Source: Pseudomonas sp. B21-048 (lineage in GTDB: Bacteria; Pseudomonadota; Gammaproteobacteria; Pseudomonadales; Pseudomonadaceae). From it: a DNA stretch of 64,000 nucleotides. The stretch spans positions 4,092,001 to 4,156,000 of the forward strand of contig NZ_CP087168.1 of NCBI RefSeq assembly GCF_024748615.1, written 5' to 3'. The notes beneath the pieces were generated by a model, which saw only the letters and a list, made by a program, of their open reading frames with translations, ran no database searches and was not told the DNA's origin. A program made the translations under genes and the position numbers. Positions 14,811 through 23,891 of the stretch are shown piece by piece; the first letter of the stretch is position 1; each line of letters opens with the position of its first letter.

Positions 14811-17705
14811 ATGCAAACCGATACAACTCGCGAGAACCCGCAGGGCACCTTGCCGCAGGCCGCCGATTCGACTTCGGATCTGTCCGCTACCGCGCCTGGC
14901 CAACTGCGCGTGATCAAGCGTAACGGGACTGTCGTTCCTTACACCGATGACAAGATCACCGTCGCCATCACCAAAGCGTTTCTTGCAGTTGAAGGCGGCA
15001 CCGCTGCCGCTTCGTCGCGCATCCACGACACCGTTGCCCGCCTGACCGAACAGGTCACCGCGACCTTCAAGCGTCGCATGCCATCGGGCGGCACCATCCA
15101 CATCGAAGAAATCCAGGACCAGGTCGAACTGGCCCTGATGCGTGCCGGCGAGCAGAAAGTGGCGCGCGACTATGTGATCTACCGTGACGGCCGTTCCAAG
15201 GAACGCGCAGCACACAAACCGGCCGAAGAAGCGGTCAACGCTCACCCATCGATCCGCATCACCCGCGCCGATGGCAGCCTGGCACCTCTGGACATGGGTC
15301 GCCTGAACACCATCGTCACCGAAGCGTGCGAAGGCCTGGAAGAAGTCGATGGCGATCTGATCCAGCGCGAAACCCTGAAGAACCTGTACGACGGCGTGGC
15401 CCTGTCCGACGTCAACACCGCCCTGGTGATGACTGCCCGTACCCTGGTTGAGCGTGAGCCGAACTACTCGTTCGTGACCGCTCGCCTGCTGATGGATACC
15501 CTGCGTGCCGAAGGCCTGAACTTCCTGGGCGTCGCCGAGAGCGCGACCCACCACGAAATGGTCGACCTGTACGCCAAGGCGCTGCCTGCATACATCGCCA
15601 AAGGTATCGAATTCGAATTGCTGAACCCGGTTCTGGCGTCCTTCGACCTGGAAAAACTCGGCAAGGCGATCAACCACGAGCGCGATCAGCAGTTCACGTA
15701 CCTGGGCCTGCAAACCCTGTACGACCGTTACTTCATCCACAAGGACGGTATCCGCTTCGAACTGCCACAGATTTTCTTCATGCGCGTGGCCATGGGCCTG
15801 GCAATCGAAGAGAAGAACAAAGAAGACCGTGCGATCGAGTTCTACAACCTGCTGTCGTCCTTCGACTACATGTCGTCGACCCCGACCCTGTTCAACGCCG
15901 GTACTTTGCGTCCACAGCTGTCGAGCTGCTACCTGACCACCGTGCCGGATGACCTGTCGGGCATCTACCACGCGATCCACGACAACGCCATGTTGTCGAA
16001 ATTCGCGGGCGGCCTGGGCAACGACTGGACGCCGGTTCGCGCGCTGGGCTCGTACATCAAGGGCACCAACGGCAAATCCCAGGGCGTTGTACCGTTCCTG
16101 AAAGTCGTGAACGACACCGCCGTCGCCGTTAACCAGGGTGGCAAGCGCAAAGGCGCTGTGTGTGCTTACCTGGAAACCTGGCACATGGACATCGAGGAGT
16201 TCATCGAACTCCGTAAGAACACCGGTGATGATCGCCGTCGTACCCACGACATGAACACCGCCAACTGGATCCCTGACCTGTTCATGAAGCGCGTCTTCGA
16301 TGACGGCCCGTGGACCCTGTTCTCGCCATCCGAAGTGCCGGATCTGCACGACCTGACCGGCAAGGCCTTCGAAGAGCGTTACGAGTACTACGAAGCCCTG
16401 TCCCAGTACCCAGGCAAGATCAAGCTGTTCAAGACCATTCAGGCCAAAGACCTGTGGCGCAAAATGCTGTCCATGCTGTTTGAAACCGGCCACCCATGGC
16501 TGACCTTCAAAGACCCGTGCAACCTGCGCAGCCCGCAGCAGCACGTGGGCGTGGTTCACAGCTCGAACCTGTGCACCGAGATCACCTTGAACACCAACAA
16601 GGACGAGATCGCCGTTTGCAACCTGGGCTCGATCAACCTGCCGAACCACATCGTCGACGGCAAGCTGGACACCGCCAAGCTGGAACGCACCGTGAACACC
16701 GCCGTGCGCATGCTCGATAACGTAATCGACATCAACTACTACTCGGTGCCGCAAGCGAAGAACTCCAACTTCAGGCACCGTCCGGTCGGTCTGGGCATCA
16801 TGGGCTTCCAGGACGCTTTGTACCTGCAGCACATTCCTTACGGTTCCGACGCTGCCGTCGAGTTCGCCGACAAGTCGATGGAAGCGGTCAGCTACTACGC
16901 GATCCAGGCGTCCTGCGACCTGGCTGACGAGCGCGGTGCTTACGAGACGTTCCAGGGTTCGCTGTGGTCCAAAGGCATCCTGCCGCTGGATTCGCAACAG
17001 ATTCTGATCGAGCAGCGTGGCCAGAAGTACATCGACGTTGACCTGAACGAATCCCTGGACTGGGCACCGGTTCGTGCCCGTGTGCAGAAAGGCATTCGTA
17101 ACTCCAACATCATGGCCATCGCACCGACCGCGACCATCGCCAACATCACTGGCGTGTCGCAGTCGATCGAACCGACTTACCAGAACCTCTACGTGAAATC
17201 GAACCTGTCGGGCGAATTCACCGTGATCAACCCGTACCTGGTTCGCGACCTGAAGGCTCGCGGCCTGTGGGACTCGGTCATGATCAACGACCTGAAGTAC
17301 TACGACGGTTCGGTACAGCAGATCGAGCGTATCCCGCAAGAACTCAAAGAGCTCTACGCAACTGCGTTCGAAGTGGACACCAAGTGGATCGTTGACGCGG
17401 CAAGCCGTCGTCAGAAGTGGATCGACCAGGCTCAATCGCTGAACCTGTACATCGCCGGTGCTTCGGGCAAGAAGCTGGACGTGACCTACCGCATGGCTTG
17501 GTACCGTGGTCTGAAAACCACTTACTACCTCCGTGCCCTGGCCGCGACCAGCACCGAGAAGTCGACCATCAACACCGGTAAGCTGAACGCTGTTTCCAGC
17601 GGCGGCAACCACGGTGACGATTCGGTTCTGGCGGCTCCTGCCGGCCCTGCCCCAGTGCCGAAGGCTTGCGCCATCGACGAGCCGGATTGCGAAGCTTGCC
17701 AATAA
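14811..17705 (+). CDS. nrdA: Class Ia ribonucleoside-diphosphate reductase, alpha subunit
   Basis: A 964-residue catalytic subunit that makes dNDPs. Two N-terminal ATP-cone segments are visible (about 30-135 and 145-240), as in P. aeruginosa NrdA, making it longer than the 760-residue E. coli protein. Active-site cysteines lie in LSSCYLTTVP, NLCTEITL and AVCNLGSINLP; the C-terminal shuttle pair is CEAC in DEPDCEACQ. The ATG at 14811 has GGAGA upstream. The beta subunit gene nrdB does not follow: a terminator and the convergent flgE come next. Confidence 0.97.
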   Translation: MQTDTTRENPQGTLPQAADSTSDLSATAPGQLRVIKRNGTVVPYTDDKITVAITKAFLAVEGGTAAASSRIHDTVARLTEQVTATFKRRMPSGGTIHIEEIQDQVELALMRAGEQKVARDYVIYRDGRSKERAAHKPAEEAVNAHPSIRITRADGSLAPLDMGRLNTIVTEACEGLEEVDGDLIQRETLKNLYDGVALSDVNTALVMTARTLVEREPNYSFVTARLLMDTLRAEGLNFLGVAESATHHEMVDLYAKALPAYIAKGIEFELLNPVLASFDLEKLGKAINHERDQQFTYLGLQTLYDRYFIHKDGIRFELPQIFFMRVAMGLAIEEKNKEDRAIEFYNLLSSFDYMSSTPTLFNAGTLRPQLSSCYLTTVPDDLSGIYHAIHDNAMLSKFAGGLGNDWTPVRALGSYIKGTNGKSQGVVPFLKVVNDTAVAVNQGGKRKGAVCAYLETWHMDIEEFIELRKNTGDDRRRTHDMNTANWIPDLFMKRVFDDGPWTLFSPSEVPDLHDLTGKAFEERYEYYEALSQYPGKIKLFKTIQAKDLWRKMLSMLFETGHPWLTFKDPCNLRSPQQHVGVVHSSNLCTEITLNTNKDEIAVCNLGSINLPNHIVDGKLDTAKLERTVNTAVRMLDNVIDINYYSVPQAKNSNFRHRPVGLGIMGFQDALYLQHIPYGSDAAVEFADKSMEAVSYYAIQASCDLADERGAYETFQGSLWSKGILPLDSQQILIEQRGQKYIDVDLNESLDWAPVRARVQKGIRNSNIMAIAPTATIANITGVSQSIEPTYQNLYVKSNLSGEFTVINPYLVRDLKARGLWDSVMINDLKYYDGSVQQIERIPQELKELYATAFEVDTKWIVDAASRRQKWIDQAQSLNLYIAGASGKKLDVTYRMAWYRGLKTTYYLRALAATSTEKSTINTGKLNAVSSGGNHGDDSVLAAPAGPAPVPKACAIDEPDCEACQ

Positions 17706-17740
17706 GCTGAATGGATGAGCGCCGCGAGGCGCTTACCTGA

Positions 17741-17780
17741 AACCCCCGACAGGCCTCTGGCTTGTCGGGGGTTTTCTTTT
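17741..17780 (+). terminator. Rho-independent terminator of nrdA
   Basis: Stem ACCCCCGACA/TGTCGGGGGT with an approximately ten-base loop, followed by TTTTCTTTT. It lies 36 bases past the nrdA stop. Confidence 0.9.
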
Positions 17781-17810
17781 GCCTGCTCTAAGATCTTGAT
17801 CTCCCACCCA

Positions 17811-17838
17811 TAAAAAACCCCTCTTGCGAGGGGTTCTT
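17811..17838 (-). terminator. Rho-independent terminator of the flgBCDE operon
   Basis: Stem AACCCCTC/GAGGGGTT with loop TTGC and an A-run on the plus strand, that is a U-tract for the minus-strand transcript. It closes the operon right after flgE. Confidence 0.87.
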
Positions 17839-17864
17839 GGTGAAGCGCTATCGGCTAACCAGCA

Positions 17865-19178
17865 TCAGGTCATCTGAATGATGGTCTGCATGATGGTGCT
17901 CTGGGTGGAGATAGTCTTGGCGTTTGCCTGGTAGTTGCTCTGCGCCTTGATCAGGTCAACCAGTTCGTTGGTCAGGTTTACGTTGGACTCTTCCAGCGAG
18001 TTGGACACGACCGCGCCCAGGGTACCGGTTTTCGGCGCATCGACACCGGCCACGCCGGAAGCGAAGGTTTCTTTCCAGCGTGTGCCGCCAATTGGCTGCA
18101 GGCCTTGCTCGTTGGCGAAGCTGGCCACCGCCACCTGGCCGATGGCCTTGGTTTGCTGGTTGCTGAAGTTGGCGGTCATGACGCCGCTGGCGTCGATGGT
18201 CAGGCTGGAGATCTGGCCGGTGGCGTAGCCGTCCTGGTACTGGGCGGTACGGGCGGTTGGCGAGTTGTAAGAGCTAGTCAGCGCCATGTTGAACGCGATA
18301 CCACCCGTGGCCGCGACGGAACCGTTCGGGCCCCAAGTCACAGGAGTCGTTGCAGCGTTGGTCACAGCACCTGGAACCCAGTTACTCATGGTCAAGGTTT
18401 TGCCACTTATGGTCCAACCGGAAACGGCGGCCAGCGTGTTGATACTGCCGTCAGAGTTGAAGGTGATATCCGCCACAGCCGGAGTCAGGGTGTTGTTGGC
18501 CGGGTTGGCCGGGGAACGACCGTCCATGTAAGTGTGTATACGCCAGGCATTGGTTCCCGTTTTCACGTAGTACTGATCCATGGTGTGCTCGTTACCCTGG
18601 CTATCGTAGACCTTGGTGGAAATGGTCTTGTTATAGCTGTTGGTATCGGTCGGGCTGAACGTGGCCACGGTCGGCGTTGTTTCCGCCGAATTCAGGTTCA
18701 TCGTCTGATCAACCTTGGTCGTCGGGTTCGGCTTGAGGGCCGACGTATTAATCTTCAAGTCAGTCAACACACCGTTGATGATCTTGCCGTTGGCATCAGC
18801 GCCAAAACCCTGTAGACGGTTGCCGTTGTTATCCACCACATAGTTTTCAGCGTCGGTCTTGAACGCACCGGCACGGGTGTAGCTCAGGGAACCATTGTCG
18901 CTGAGGATGAAGAAGCCGTTGCCCTGGATGCCCATGTCCAACACGTTGCCAGTATTGTTCACGTCGCCCTGACTGAACTGCTGGGAAACGTTGGCCAGAC
19001 GCACGCCGTTACCGACGGTCTTGCTGCCGGTACCCAGGCGAGTGGCCGAGTACACGTCTTCGAATTCTGCACGGGAGGATTTGAAACCGGTGGTCGCGAC
19101 GTTGGCGATGTTGTTGCCGGTCACGTCCAGTTGTTTGTTGGCTGCATAGAGACCGCTAAGGCCGATATTGAAAGACAT
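17865..19178 (-). CDS. flgE: Flagellar hook protein FlgE
   Basis: A 437-residue hook subunit exported through the flagellar type III apparatus. The N terminus MSFNIGLSGLYAANKQLDVTG carries the axial-protein signature with NNIANVATTGFKSSRAEFED, and the C terminus has the matching helix LVDLIKAQSNYQANAKTIST. The middle is the variable hook domain. It is the last gene of flgBCDE, 31 bases after flgD, and is followed directly by a terminator, so flgF and later rod genes are not contiguous. Confidence 0.95.
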   Translation of the reverse strand: MSFNIGLSGLYAANKQLDVTGNNIANVATTGFKSSRAEFEDVYSATRLGTGSKTVGNGVRLANVSQQFSQGDVNNTGNVLDMGIQGNGFFILSDNGSLSYTRAGAFKTDAENYVVDNNGNRLQGFGADANGKIINGVLTDLKINTSALKPNPTTKVDQTMNLNSAETTPTVATFSPTDTNSYNKTISTKVYDSQGNEHTMDQYYVKTGTNAWRIHTYMDGRSPANPANNTLTPAVADITFNSDGSINTLAAVSGWTISGKTLTMSNWVPGAVTNAATTPVTWGPNGSVAATGGIAFNMALTSSYNSPTARTAQYQDGYATGQISSLTIDASGVMTANFSNQQTKAIGQVAVASFANEQGLQPIGGTRWKETFASGVAGVDAPKTGTLGAVVSNSLEESNVNLTNELVDLIKAQSNYQANAKTISTQSTIMQTIIQMT

Positions 19179-19209
19179 ATTCCACTCCTTTGTGCCGTGC
19201 TAGTCGGCT

Positions 19210-19899
19210 CTATAGACCAATGGTTTGAACTTGGGACAGGGCAACGCTGCCCATGCCTGCCAGGTTCAGCATCAACTCACCGCCGGTCTGGCTGATGGTC
19301 ACGCTGTTGACCGTTGCCGGCAGGTAAGTAATCAGTGAGGTGTTCGTGCCGTCGATGCTGGTCGTCGCGCCGAAGGTGTAAGTACCCGCCGGTGCCACCG
19401 CGCCCGCCTCGTCCTTGCCGTCCCAGATGAAACTGGCGTTGCCGGCACTTTGACTGCCCAGGTCGAGGGTGCGGATGGTTTTGCCTTCCGAGTTGCTGAT
19501 CTTGACGGTGGCAGCAGCAACCGATGTCGGCATCACGACGGTACCGTTGAGGCTCTTGGAGGTATCAACCACCGTTTTGTCGGTCTGCGCGATGACCGAA
19601 CGGCCCACCAGCGAAGAAGCCTGCAAGGCTTGCGACGAGTTATAGCTGCTGGCAAGGCCGGTAACCGTGTCGTTCAGCGTGGTAATGCCTTCCAGGCTAC
19701 TGAACTGCGCCAGCTGTGCCACGAATTCGCTGTTGTCCTGAGGATCGAGCGGGTTCTGGTTTTTCAGCTGGGTGACCAGCAGTTGCAGGAACGCGTCTTT
19801 GCCCAGTTCTTGCCCGCCGGTAGCGGCAGAGGTCAGGCTGTCCTTGTTGGTCGTGGTCGTGACCGAAGAGTTGGCCAGAACATCGCTGATAACGCTCAT
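19210..19899 (-). CDS. flgD: Flagellar hook-capping protein FlgD
   Basis: A 229-residue scaffold needed for hook assembly. The conserved N-terminal segment GKDAFLQLLVTQLKNQNPLDP is seen near residues 33-53, followed by the DNSEFVAQLAQFSSLEG motif, then a FlgD tudor/Ig-like region with SFIWDGKDEAGAVAPAGTYTF. It lies between flgC (15-base gap) and flgE. Confidence 0.95.
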   Translation of the reverse strand: MSVISDVLANSSVTTTTNKDSLTSAATGGQELGKDAFLQLLVTQLKNQNPLDPQDNSEFVAQLAQFSSLEGITTLNDTVTGLASSYNSSQALQASSLVGRSVIAQTDKTVVDTSKSLNGTVVMPTSVAAATVKISNSEGKTIRTLDLGSQSAGNASFIWDGKDEAGAVAPAGTYTFGATTSIDGTNTSLITYLPATVNSVTISQTGGELMLNLAGMGSVALSQVQTIGL

Positions 19900-19914
19900 G
19901 TGAATCGCCCCTTA

Positions 19915-20358
19915 TCACTGACCGAGGGTCAGGACCTTCTGCATCATGGTTTTGGCGGTGTTCATCATTTCGGCGTTGGTCTGGAACGAACGGCTCGCGG
20001 AAATCATGTCGGCCATTTCTTCGACGACATTGACGTTCGGGTAATAGACGTAGCCCTTGGCATCGGCGGCCGGATGGTTCGGCTCGTAGCGCGCTTCAAG
20101 GTTGCTCTGGTCTTCGACCACGCCCAGTACTTGCACGCCTTGACCGGCCGCGTCCTGGTTCTGGAACAGCGAATCGCTGCCGCCGCTTTGGCCACCCTGG
20201 AACATGGTGGCGAACACCGGGTGACGGGCACGGTAAGTCTGGTCGATGCTCGACGAGACGGTCTCGGCGTTGGCGATGTTCGAGGCCACGGTGTTCAAGC
20301 GAGTGGTCTGGGCACTCATGCCGCTACCGGCAATGTTGAAAACACTGGATAGGGACAT
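19915..20358 (-). CDS. flgC: Flagellar basal-body rod protein FlgC
   Basis: A 147-residue proximal rod protein. It shows the rod-protein signature MSLSSVFNIAGSGMSAQTTRL followed by NTVASNIANAET, the family YPNVNVVEEMADMISASRSF and a C-terminal amphipathic helix. The start lies three bases past the flgB stop, so the two are probably translationally coupled. Confidence 0.95.
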   Translation of the reverse strand: MSLSSVFNIAGSGMSAQTTRLNTVASNIANAETVSSSIDQTYRARHPVFATMFQGGQSGGSDSLFQNQDAAGQGVQVLGVVEDQSNLEARYEPNHPAADAKGYVYYPNVNVVEEMADMISASRSFQTNAEMMNTAKTMMQKVLTLGQ

Positions 20359-20361
20359 GGA

Positions 20362-20769
20362 TTACTCTCCGCGCAGGGCTGACACCAGCCCTTTGAATTT
20401 ACTGTTGAGCAGGGTGAAGCTGGCCTGGAAGTTAACCGCGTTTTCCGCGTAGTTCGATTGTTCCAGCTGGGCGTCCACGGTGTTCTGGTCGATCGAGGGC
20501 TGCATCGGCGTGCGATACATCAGCGACTCATCGCCGTTGCCCAAGCCTTCAGCTTCGATGTGACGGCTGTTGGTCATGTTCAAGGCGAAGTTGCCGTTTT
20601 TGGTTTTCTCGTTCTGCTCGGCGAGCACTTTCGAGAAGTCCAGATCCCGAGCCTTGTAGTTCGGGGTGTCGGCGTTGGCGATGTTGTTGGCCAGGACTTC
20701 AGCGCGCTGAGCGCGAAAGCCCAGGGCTTGTTCGTGGATACCGAGCGCTTTATCGAAGCTGATGCTCAT
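20362..20769 (-). CDS. flgB: Flagellar basal-body rod protein FlgB
   Basis: A 135-residue proximal rod protein with MSISFDKALGIHEQALGFRA followed by RAEVLANNIANADTPNYKARDLDF near the N terminus, and the C-terminal YAENAVNFQASFTLLNSKFKG. The longer upstream frame to 21033 is rejected because it crosses the sigma-54 promoter. First gene of flgBCDE. Confidence 0.95.
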   Translation of the reverse strand: MSISFDKALGIHEQALGFRAQRAEVLANNIANADTPNYKARDLDFSKVLAEQNEKTKNGNFALNMTNSRHIEAEGLGNGDESLMYRTPMQPSIDQNTVDAQLEQSNYAENAVNFQASFTLLNSKFKGLVSALRGE

Positions 20770-20813
20770 GTCGGGAAACCTTCGGGTGACCTGATTTTTC
20801 GTACGATGGACAT

Positions 20814-20830
20814 AGCAAGCGGCGTGCCAA
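20814..20830 (-). promoter_or_regulatory. Sigma-54 promoter of flgBCDE
   Basis: On the minus strand TTGGCACGCCGCTTGCT fits the consensus TTGGCACG-N4-TTGCW perfectly. The predicted start is near 20803, about 34 bases before flgB. FleR-dependent sigma-54 control of this operon is the rule in Pseudomonas. Confidence 0.92.
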
Positions 20831-20954
20831 TTCAAAAAAGCCCGTAAACCGGGGCTTTGCCCGCAATGGCGAGACGGCAATGCCAGAAAAGCGGCAACCG
20901 ATTTCCGCCACCTGCCGCTTTTCTGCCGCTTTCTCACAGGCAATACCCAATCAT

Positions 20955-21048
20955 CTGTAGGAGCGAGGCTTGCCCGCGAAAGCGGTGTATCAGTCAATGA
21001 TGATGTTGTCTGACACACCGCTTTCGCGGGCAAGCCTCGCTCCTACAG
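20955..21048. repeat. REPIN element between cheR and flgB
   Basis: CTGTAGGAGCGAGGCTTGCC and its reverse complement GGCAAGCCTCGCTCCTACAG form the ends; the arms extend inward through CGCGAAAGCGGTGT. The classic two-REP inverted arrangement of fluorescent pseudomonads. Confidence 0.9.
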
Positions 21049-21076
21049 GTGATGCGGCGTCTATGAGGATCAGACA

Positions 21077-21115
21077 CAAAAAAACGGGAGCCCCATGAGG
21101 ACTCCCGTTTTTTTA
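21077..21115 (-). terminator. Rho-independent terminator of cheVR
   Basis: Stem AAAACGGGAG/CTCCCGTTTT with A- and T-runs on both sides, 14 bases past the cheR stop. It separates cheVR from flgBCDE. Confidence 0.9.
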
Positions 21116-21128
21116 TGCCACCAACGAA

Positions 21129-21956
21129 TCACTTCGCCTTGTAAATGATCCCCGGGCTGCACTGGACCATTTGGTAATGATCCGGCAAACCGTTCAGCGC
21201 TTCGGATGCGCCAAGGAACAGATAACCGCCTGGCTTCAGCGTGCTGTGGATGCGCAACAGGATGTCTTTCTTCACCTCGGCAGAGAAGTAGATCAGCACG
21301 TTGCGGCAGAACACGATGTCGAACTTGCCCAGGCTCGCGTAGCTGTCCAGCAAGTTGAACGAGCGAAATTCCACCCGACTCTTGATCGGCGCCTTGATGG
21401 CCCAGCGCCCCGGCCCTTTCGGGTCGAAGTAACGCTGAAGGCGCTCGGGCGACAAGCCGCGGCCGATGGCCAGGCTGTCGTACTCGCCAGTCTTGCAGTT
21501 GGTCAGCATGGTGCCGGACAGGTCGGTGGCAACGATCTGCACCCCCGCCTTCAACTGGCCCATGTTGACCCGCTCGAACTCATCGACGGACATCGACAAC
21601 GAATACGGTTCCTGGCCCGATGAACACGCGGCCGACCATATCCGCAGGCGCTGGCCGGGGCTTGCCTTGATGGCTTCAGGCAATACCTTGTTCTTCAAGA
21701 CTTCAAACGGATACGTGTCACGAAACCACAGGGTTTCGTTGGTGGTCATGGCATCCACCACCATCTCGCGCAAACCGCTGCGCGGCTGGGTCTGGATGCG
21801 CTGAACCAGCTCACTCAGCGATTTGATGCCCTGCTGTTCCATCAGTTTGTTGAGACGGCTCGAGACCAGGTATTGCTTGTTTTCACCAAGCAAAATGCCA
21901 CAGGCTTTTTCCAGGAAGACCCGGAACTGTTCGAAATCCAAATTACCCGTAGACAA
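21129..21956 (-). CDS. cheR: Chemotaxis protein methyltransferase CheR
   Basis: A 275-residue S-adenosylmethionine-dependent enzyme that methylates glutamates of chemoreceptors. The N-terminal helical CheR_N domain covers about residues 5-58. The SAM-binding motif reads RIWSAACSSGQEPYS near residue 105, and FDIVFCRNVLIYF lies in the C-terminal half. No NWETF-binding beta insert anomaly or TPR extension is seen. It lies 46 bases downstream of cheV, probably cotranscribed. Confidence 0.95.
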   Translation of the reverse strand: MSTGNLDFEQFRVFLEKACGILLGENKQYLVSSRLNKLMEQQGIKSLSELVQRIQTQPRSGLREMVVDAMTTNETLWFRDTYPFEVLKNKVLPEAIKASPGQRLRIWSAACSSGQEPYSLSMSVDEFERVNMGQLKAGVQIVATDLSGTMLTNCKTGEYDSLAIGRGLSPERLQRYFDPKGPGRWAIKAPIKSRVEFRSFNLLDSYASLGKFDIVFCRNVLIYFSAEVKKDILLRIHSTLKPGGYLFLGASEALNGLPDHYQMVQCSPGIIYKAK

Positions 21957-22002
21957 TGATGCGGCCTCTTAAATCATGTTGACCGCCAGGGGCAAAGCGC
22001 CC

Positions 22003-22935
22003 CTAGCTGATATCTGCTGCTTTGATCCGGTCGACCACCCGGGATGCCAAGTCATCAGGACGGAACTTGGCCAGGAAGTCATCGGCACCGACTTTCTTGA
22101 CCATCGCCTGATTGAACACACCCGACAACGAAGTGTGCAGGATGATATGAAGCTTCTGCATGCGCGGGTCGGCGCGGATCTCGGCTGTCAGGGTGTACCC
22201 GTCCATTTCCGGCATCTCGATGTCGGAAATCATCATCAGGAACTCGTCTTCCGGCTTCTTGCCCTCATCGGCCAGCTTGCGCAAGTAATCCAGCGCTTGC
22301 CGACCATCGTTCAACGCCACCACTTCGACGCCGATCGTTTGCAGGCAACGGCTCACCTGTTTGCGCGCCACCGATGAGTCATCGACCGTCAGTACGCGCA
22401 AGGACAACGCCTTGTGCTGAGTCTCGACATCCACCACGCCCACCGAAATCGCTTCCGGTGTCGGTGCCACTTCCGCCAGCACCTTCTCGACGTCGATGAT
22501 TTCGACTAACTGGTTGTCGACCCGAGTCACCGCCGTCAGGTAGTGATCGCGCCCGGTGCCCTTGGGTGGCGGATGAATCTCCTCCCAGTTCATGTTGACG
22601 ATGCGCTCCACCGACCGAACCAGGAAACCCTGGGTCTTGGTGTTGTACTCCGTGATGATCACGAAGGGATTGCTCTGATCTTTCAACGCACCGGAACCGG
22701 TCGCCATCGCCAGATCCAGAATCGGAATGGTCGCCCCCCGAATATTTGCCACACCGCACACGACAGGACTGGACTTGGGCATCAGGGTCAGCTTGGGGCA
22801 TTGCAGCACCTCACGAACCTTGAATACGTTGATCCCATACAGCTGCTGGCCGTCAAGACGGAACAACAACAGCTCAAGGCGATTCTGCCCTACCAGTTGC
22901 GTGCGCTGGTTCACCGAATCCATTACACCAGCCAT
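22003..22935 (-). CDS. cheV: Chemotaxis coupling protein CheV
   Basis: A 310-residue fusion of a CheW-like domain (about residues 18-160, with GQQLYGINVFKVREVLQ and GVANIRGATIPILDLA) and a receiver domain (about 178-305, phospho-Asp in MMISDIEMPEMDGY). It couples receptors to CheA and may act in adaptation. The cheV-cheR order is as in P. aeruginosa, where the pair is FliA-dependent. It is divergent from flgA. Confidence 0.93.
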   Translation of the reverse strand: MAGVMDSVNQRTQLVGQNRLELLLFRLDGQQLYGINVFKVREVLQCPKLTLMPKSSPVVCGVANIRGATIPILDLAMATGSGALKDQSNPFVIITEYNTKTQGFLVRSVERIVNMNWEEIHPPPKGTGRDHYLTAVTRVDNQLVEIIDVEKVLAEVAPTPEAISVGVVDVETQHKALSLRVLTVDDSSVARKQVSRCLQTIGVEVVALNDGRQALDYLRKLADEGKKPEDEFLMMISDIEMPEMDGYTLTAEIRADPRMQKLHIILHTSLSGVFNQAMVKKVGADDFLAKFRPDDLASRVVDRIKAADIS

Positions 22936-22990
22936 GCCAGACTCCTACAACCAACGCTAAGTGTGTTGCGACGCACATTCATCACTAAAC

Positions 22991-23005
22991 GGCACGGCGC
23001 TTGCT
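22991..23005 (+). promoter_or_regulatory. Sigma-54 promoter at flgA
   Basis: GGCACGGCGCTTGCT matches GGCACG-N4-TTGCW. The GC of the -12 element is at 23003-23004, so transcription should start near 23015-23016, one or two bases before the apparent flgA ATG. Confidence 0.82.
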
Positions 23006-23016
23006 TTTTAACTCTT

Positions 23017-23778
23017 ATGAACACAGAACCGACATTTTTTCGACGCCTGACATCCACCTGCCGCAGATTGCTCTGCGTGATGCCGGCCGTTTGCCTGTTC
23101 AACGCTGGCAGCCCTGCCCTTGCTGACGCGGTTACCTTGCCTGACATGCTTATCGGCGTCACTCAGGGCTTTCTTGAATTCACCGTAGAAGACTATCTGG
23201 CCACCAGTCAAACGCAAGGACGCTACGAGATCGAGGTCAACCAGCTCGATCCGCGCTTGCGTATGCCCATGTGCGACAAGGAATTGACAGCCACCCTTGA
23301 AAGCCCGGCGAGGCCTCTGGGCCGGGTCACGGTCAAGGTTCGCTGCGACGGCGCTTCCCCCTGGACCGTTTTCGTACCCGCTCAAGTACGGCTGTTTCGC
23401 GACATCGTGACGACCACCCGCCCCCTCAAGCGCACAGGGATTATCGAGCCTCAGGACGTGACCCTGCGCGAGCGTGATATCAGCCTGATCAATCAGGGTT
23501 TTCTGACCTCTGTCGATCAGGCGATCGGACAAAAACTTACCCGACCAATGGTCGCCGATCAGATCATTACCCTGGTGCATCTCGAACAGGCGGAAGTGAT
23601 TCGCAAGGGCGATCAGGTGGTGATTACCGCCCGCAGTGGTACGCTCAGCGTGCGTATGCCGGGCGAGGCACTGTCCAATGGCGGCATCAGCGAACAGATT
23701 CGCGTGAAAAACCTTAACTCCCAGCGAGTCATCAAGGCACAAGTCACCGCGCCGGGCCAGGTAGAAGTTTTTATGTGA
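23017..23778 (+). CDS. flgA: Flagellar basal-body P-ring assembly chaperone FlgA
   Basis: A 253-residue periplasmic protein. A positively charged N terminus and hydrophobic segment (about 15-36) form a signal peptide. The mature part contains the SAF-like segments RPLKRTGIIEPQDVTL and GQKLTRPMVADQIITL, and a typical C terminus GALSVRMPGEA-like region (GTLSVRMPGEALSNGG). The ATG at 23017 gives a proper signal peptide, but the sigma-54 promoter would leave almost no leader; an in-frame ATG at 23080 is the alternative. Confidence 0.92.
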   Translation: MNTEPTFFRRLTSTCRRLLCVMPAVCLFNAGSPALADAVTLPDMLIGVTQGFLEFTVEDYLATSQTQGRYEIEVNQLDPRLRMPMCDKELTATLESPARPLGRVTVKVRCDGASPWTVFVPAQVRLFRDIVTTTRPLKRTGIIEPQDVTLRERDISLINQGFLTSVDQAIGQKLTRPMVADQIITLVHLEQAEVIRKGDQVVITARSGTLSVRMPGEALSNGGISEQIRVKNLNSQRVIKAQVTAPGQVEVFM

Positions 23779-23891
23779 GTGGCCATGTAAAACACTCTGT
23801 TCTGGAAGATATGGCGCGCCACTCGGCCGTCCCCTAAACTGTGCCGCAGGCAGGACGCGCGGGTGCACGCACGCTCATTGATAAATGGGCC

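Noticed and set aside
14613..17702. 1029-codon open frame on the minus strand
   Set aside because: It is the antisense shadow of nrdA, which has clear active-site motifs; high GC third positions leave the opposite frame open.
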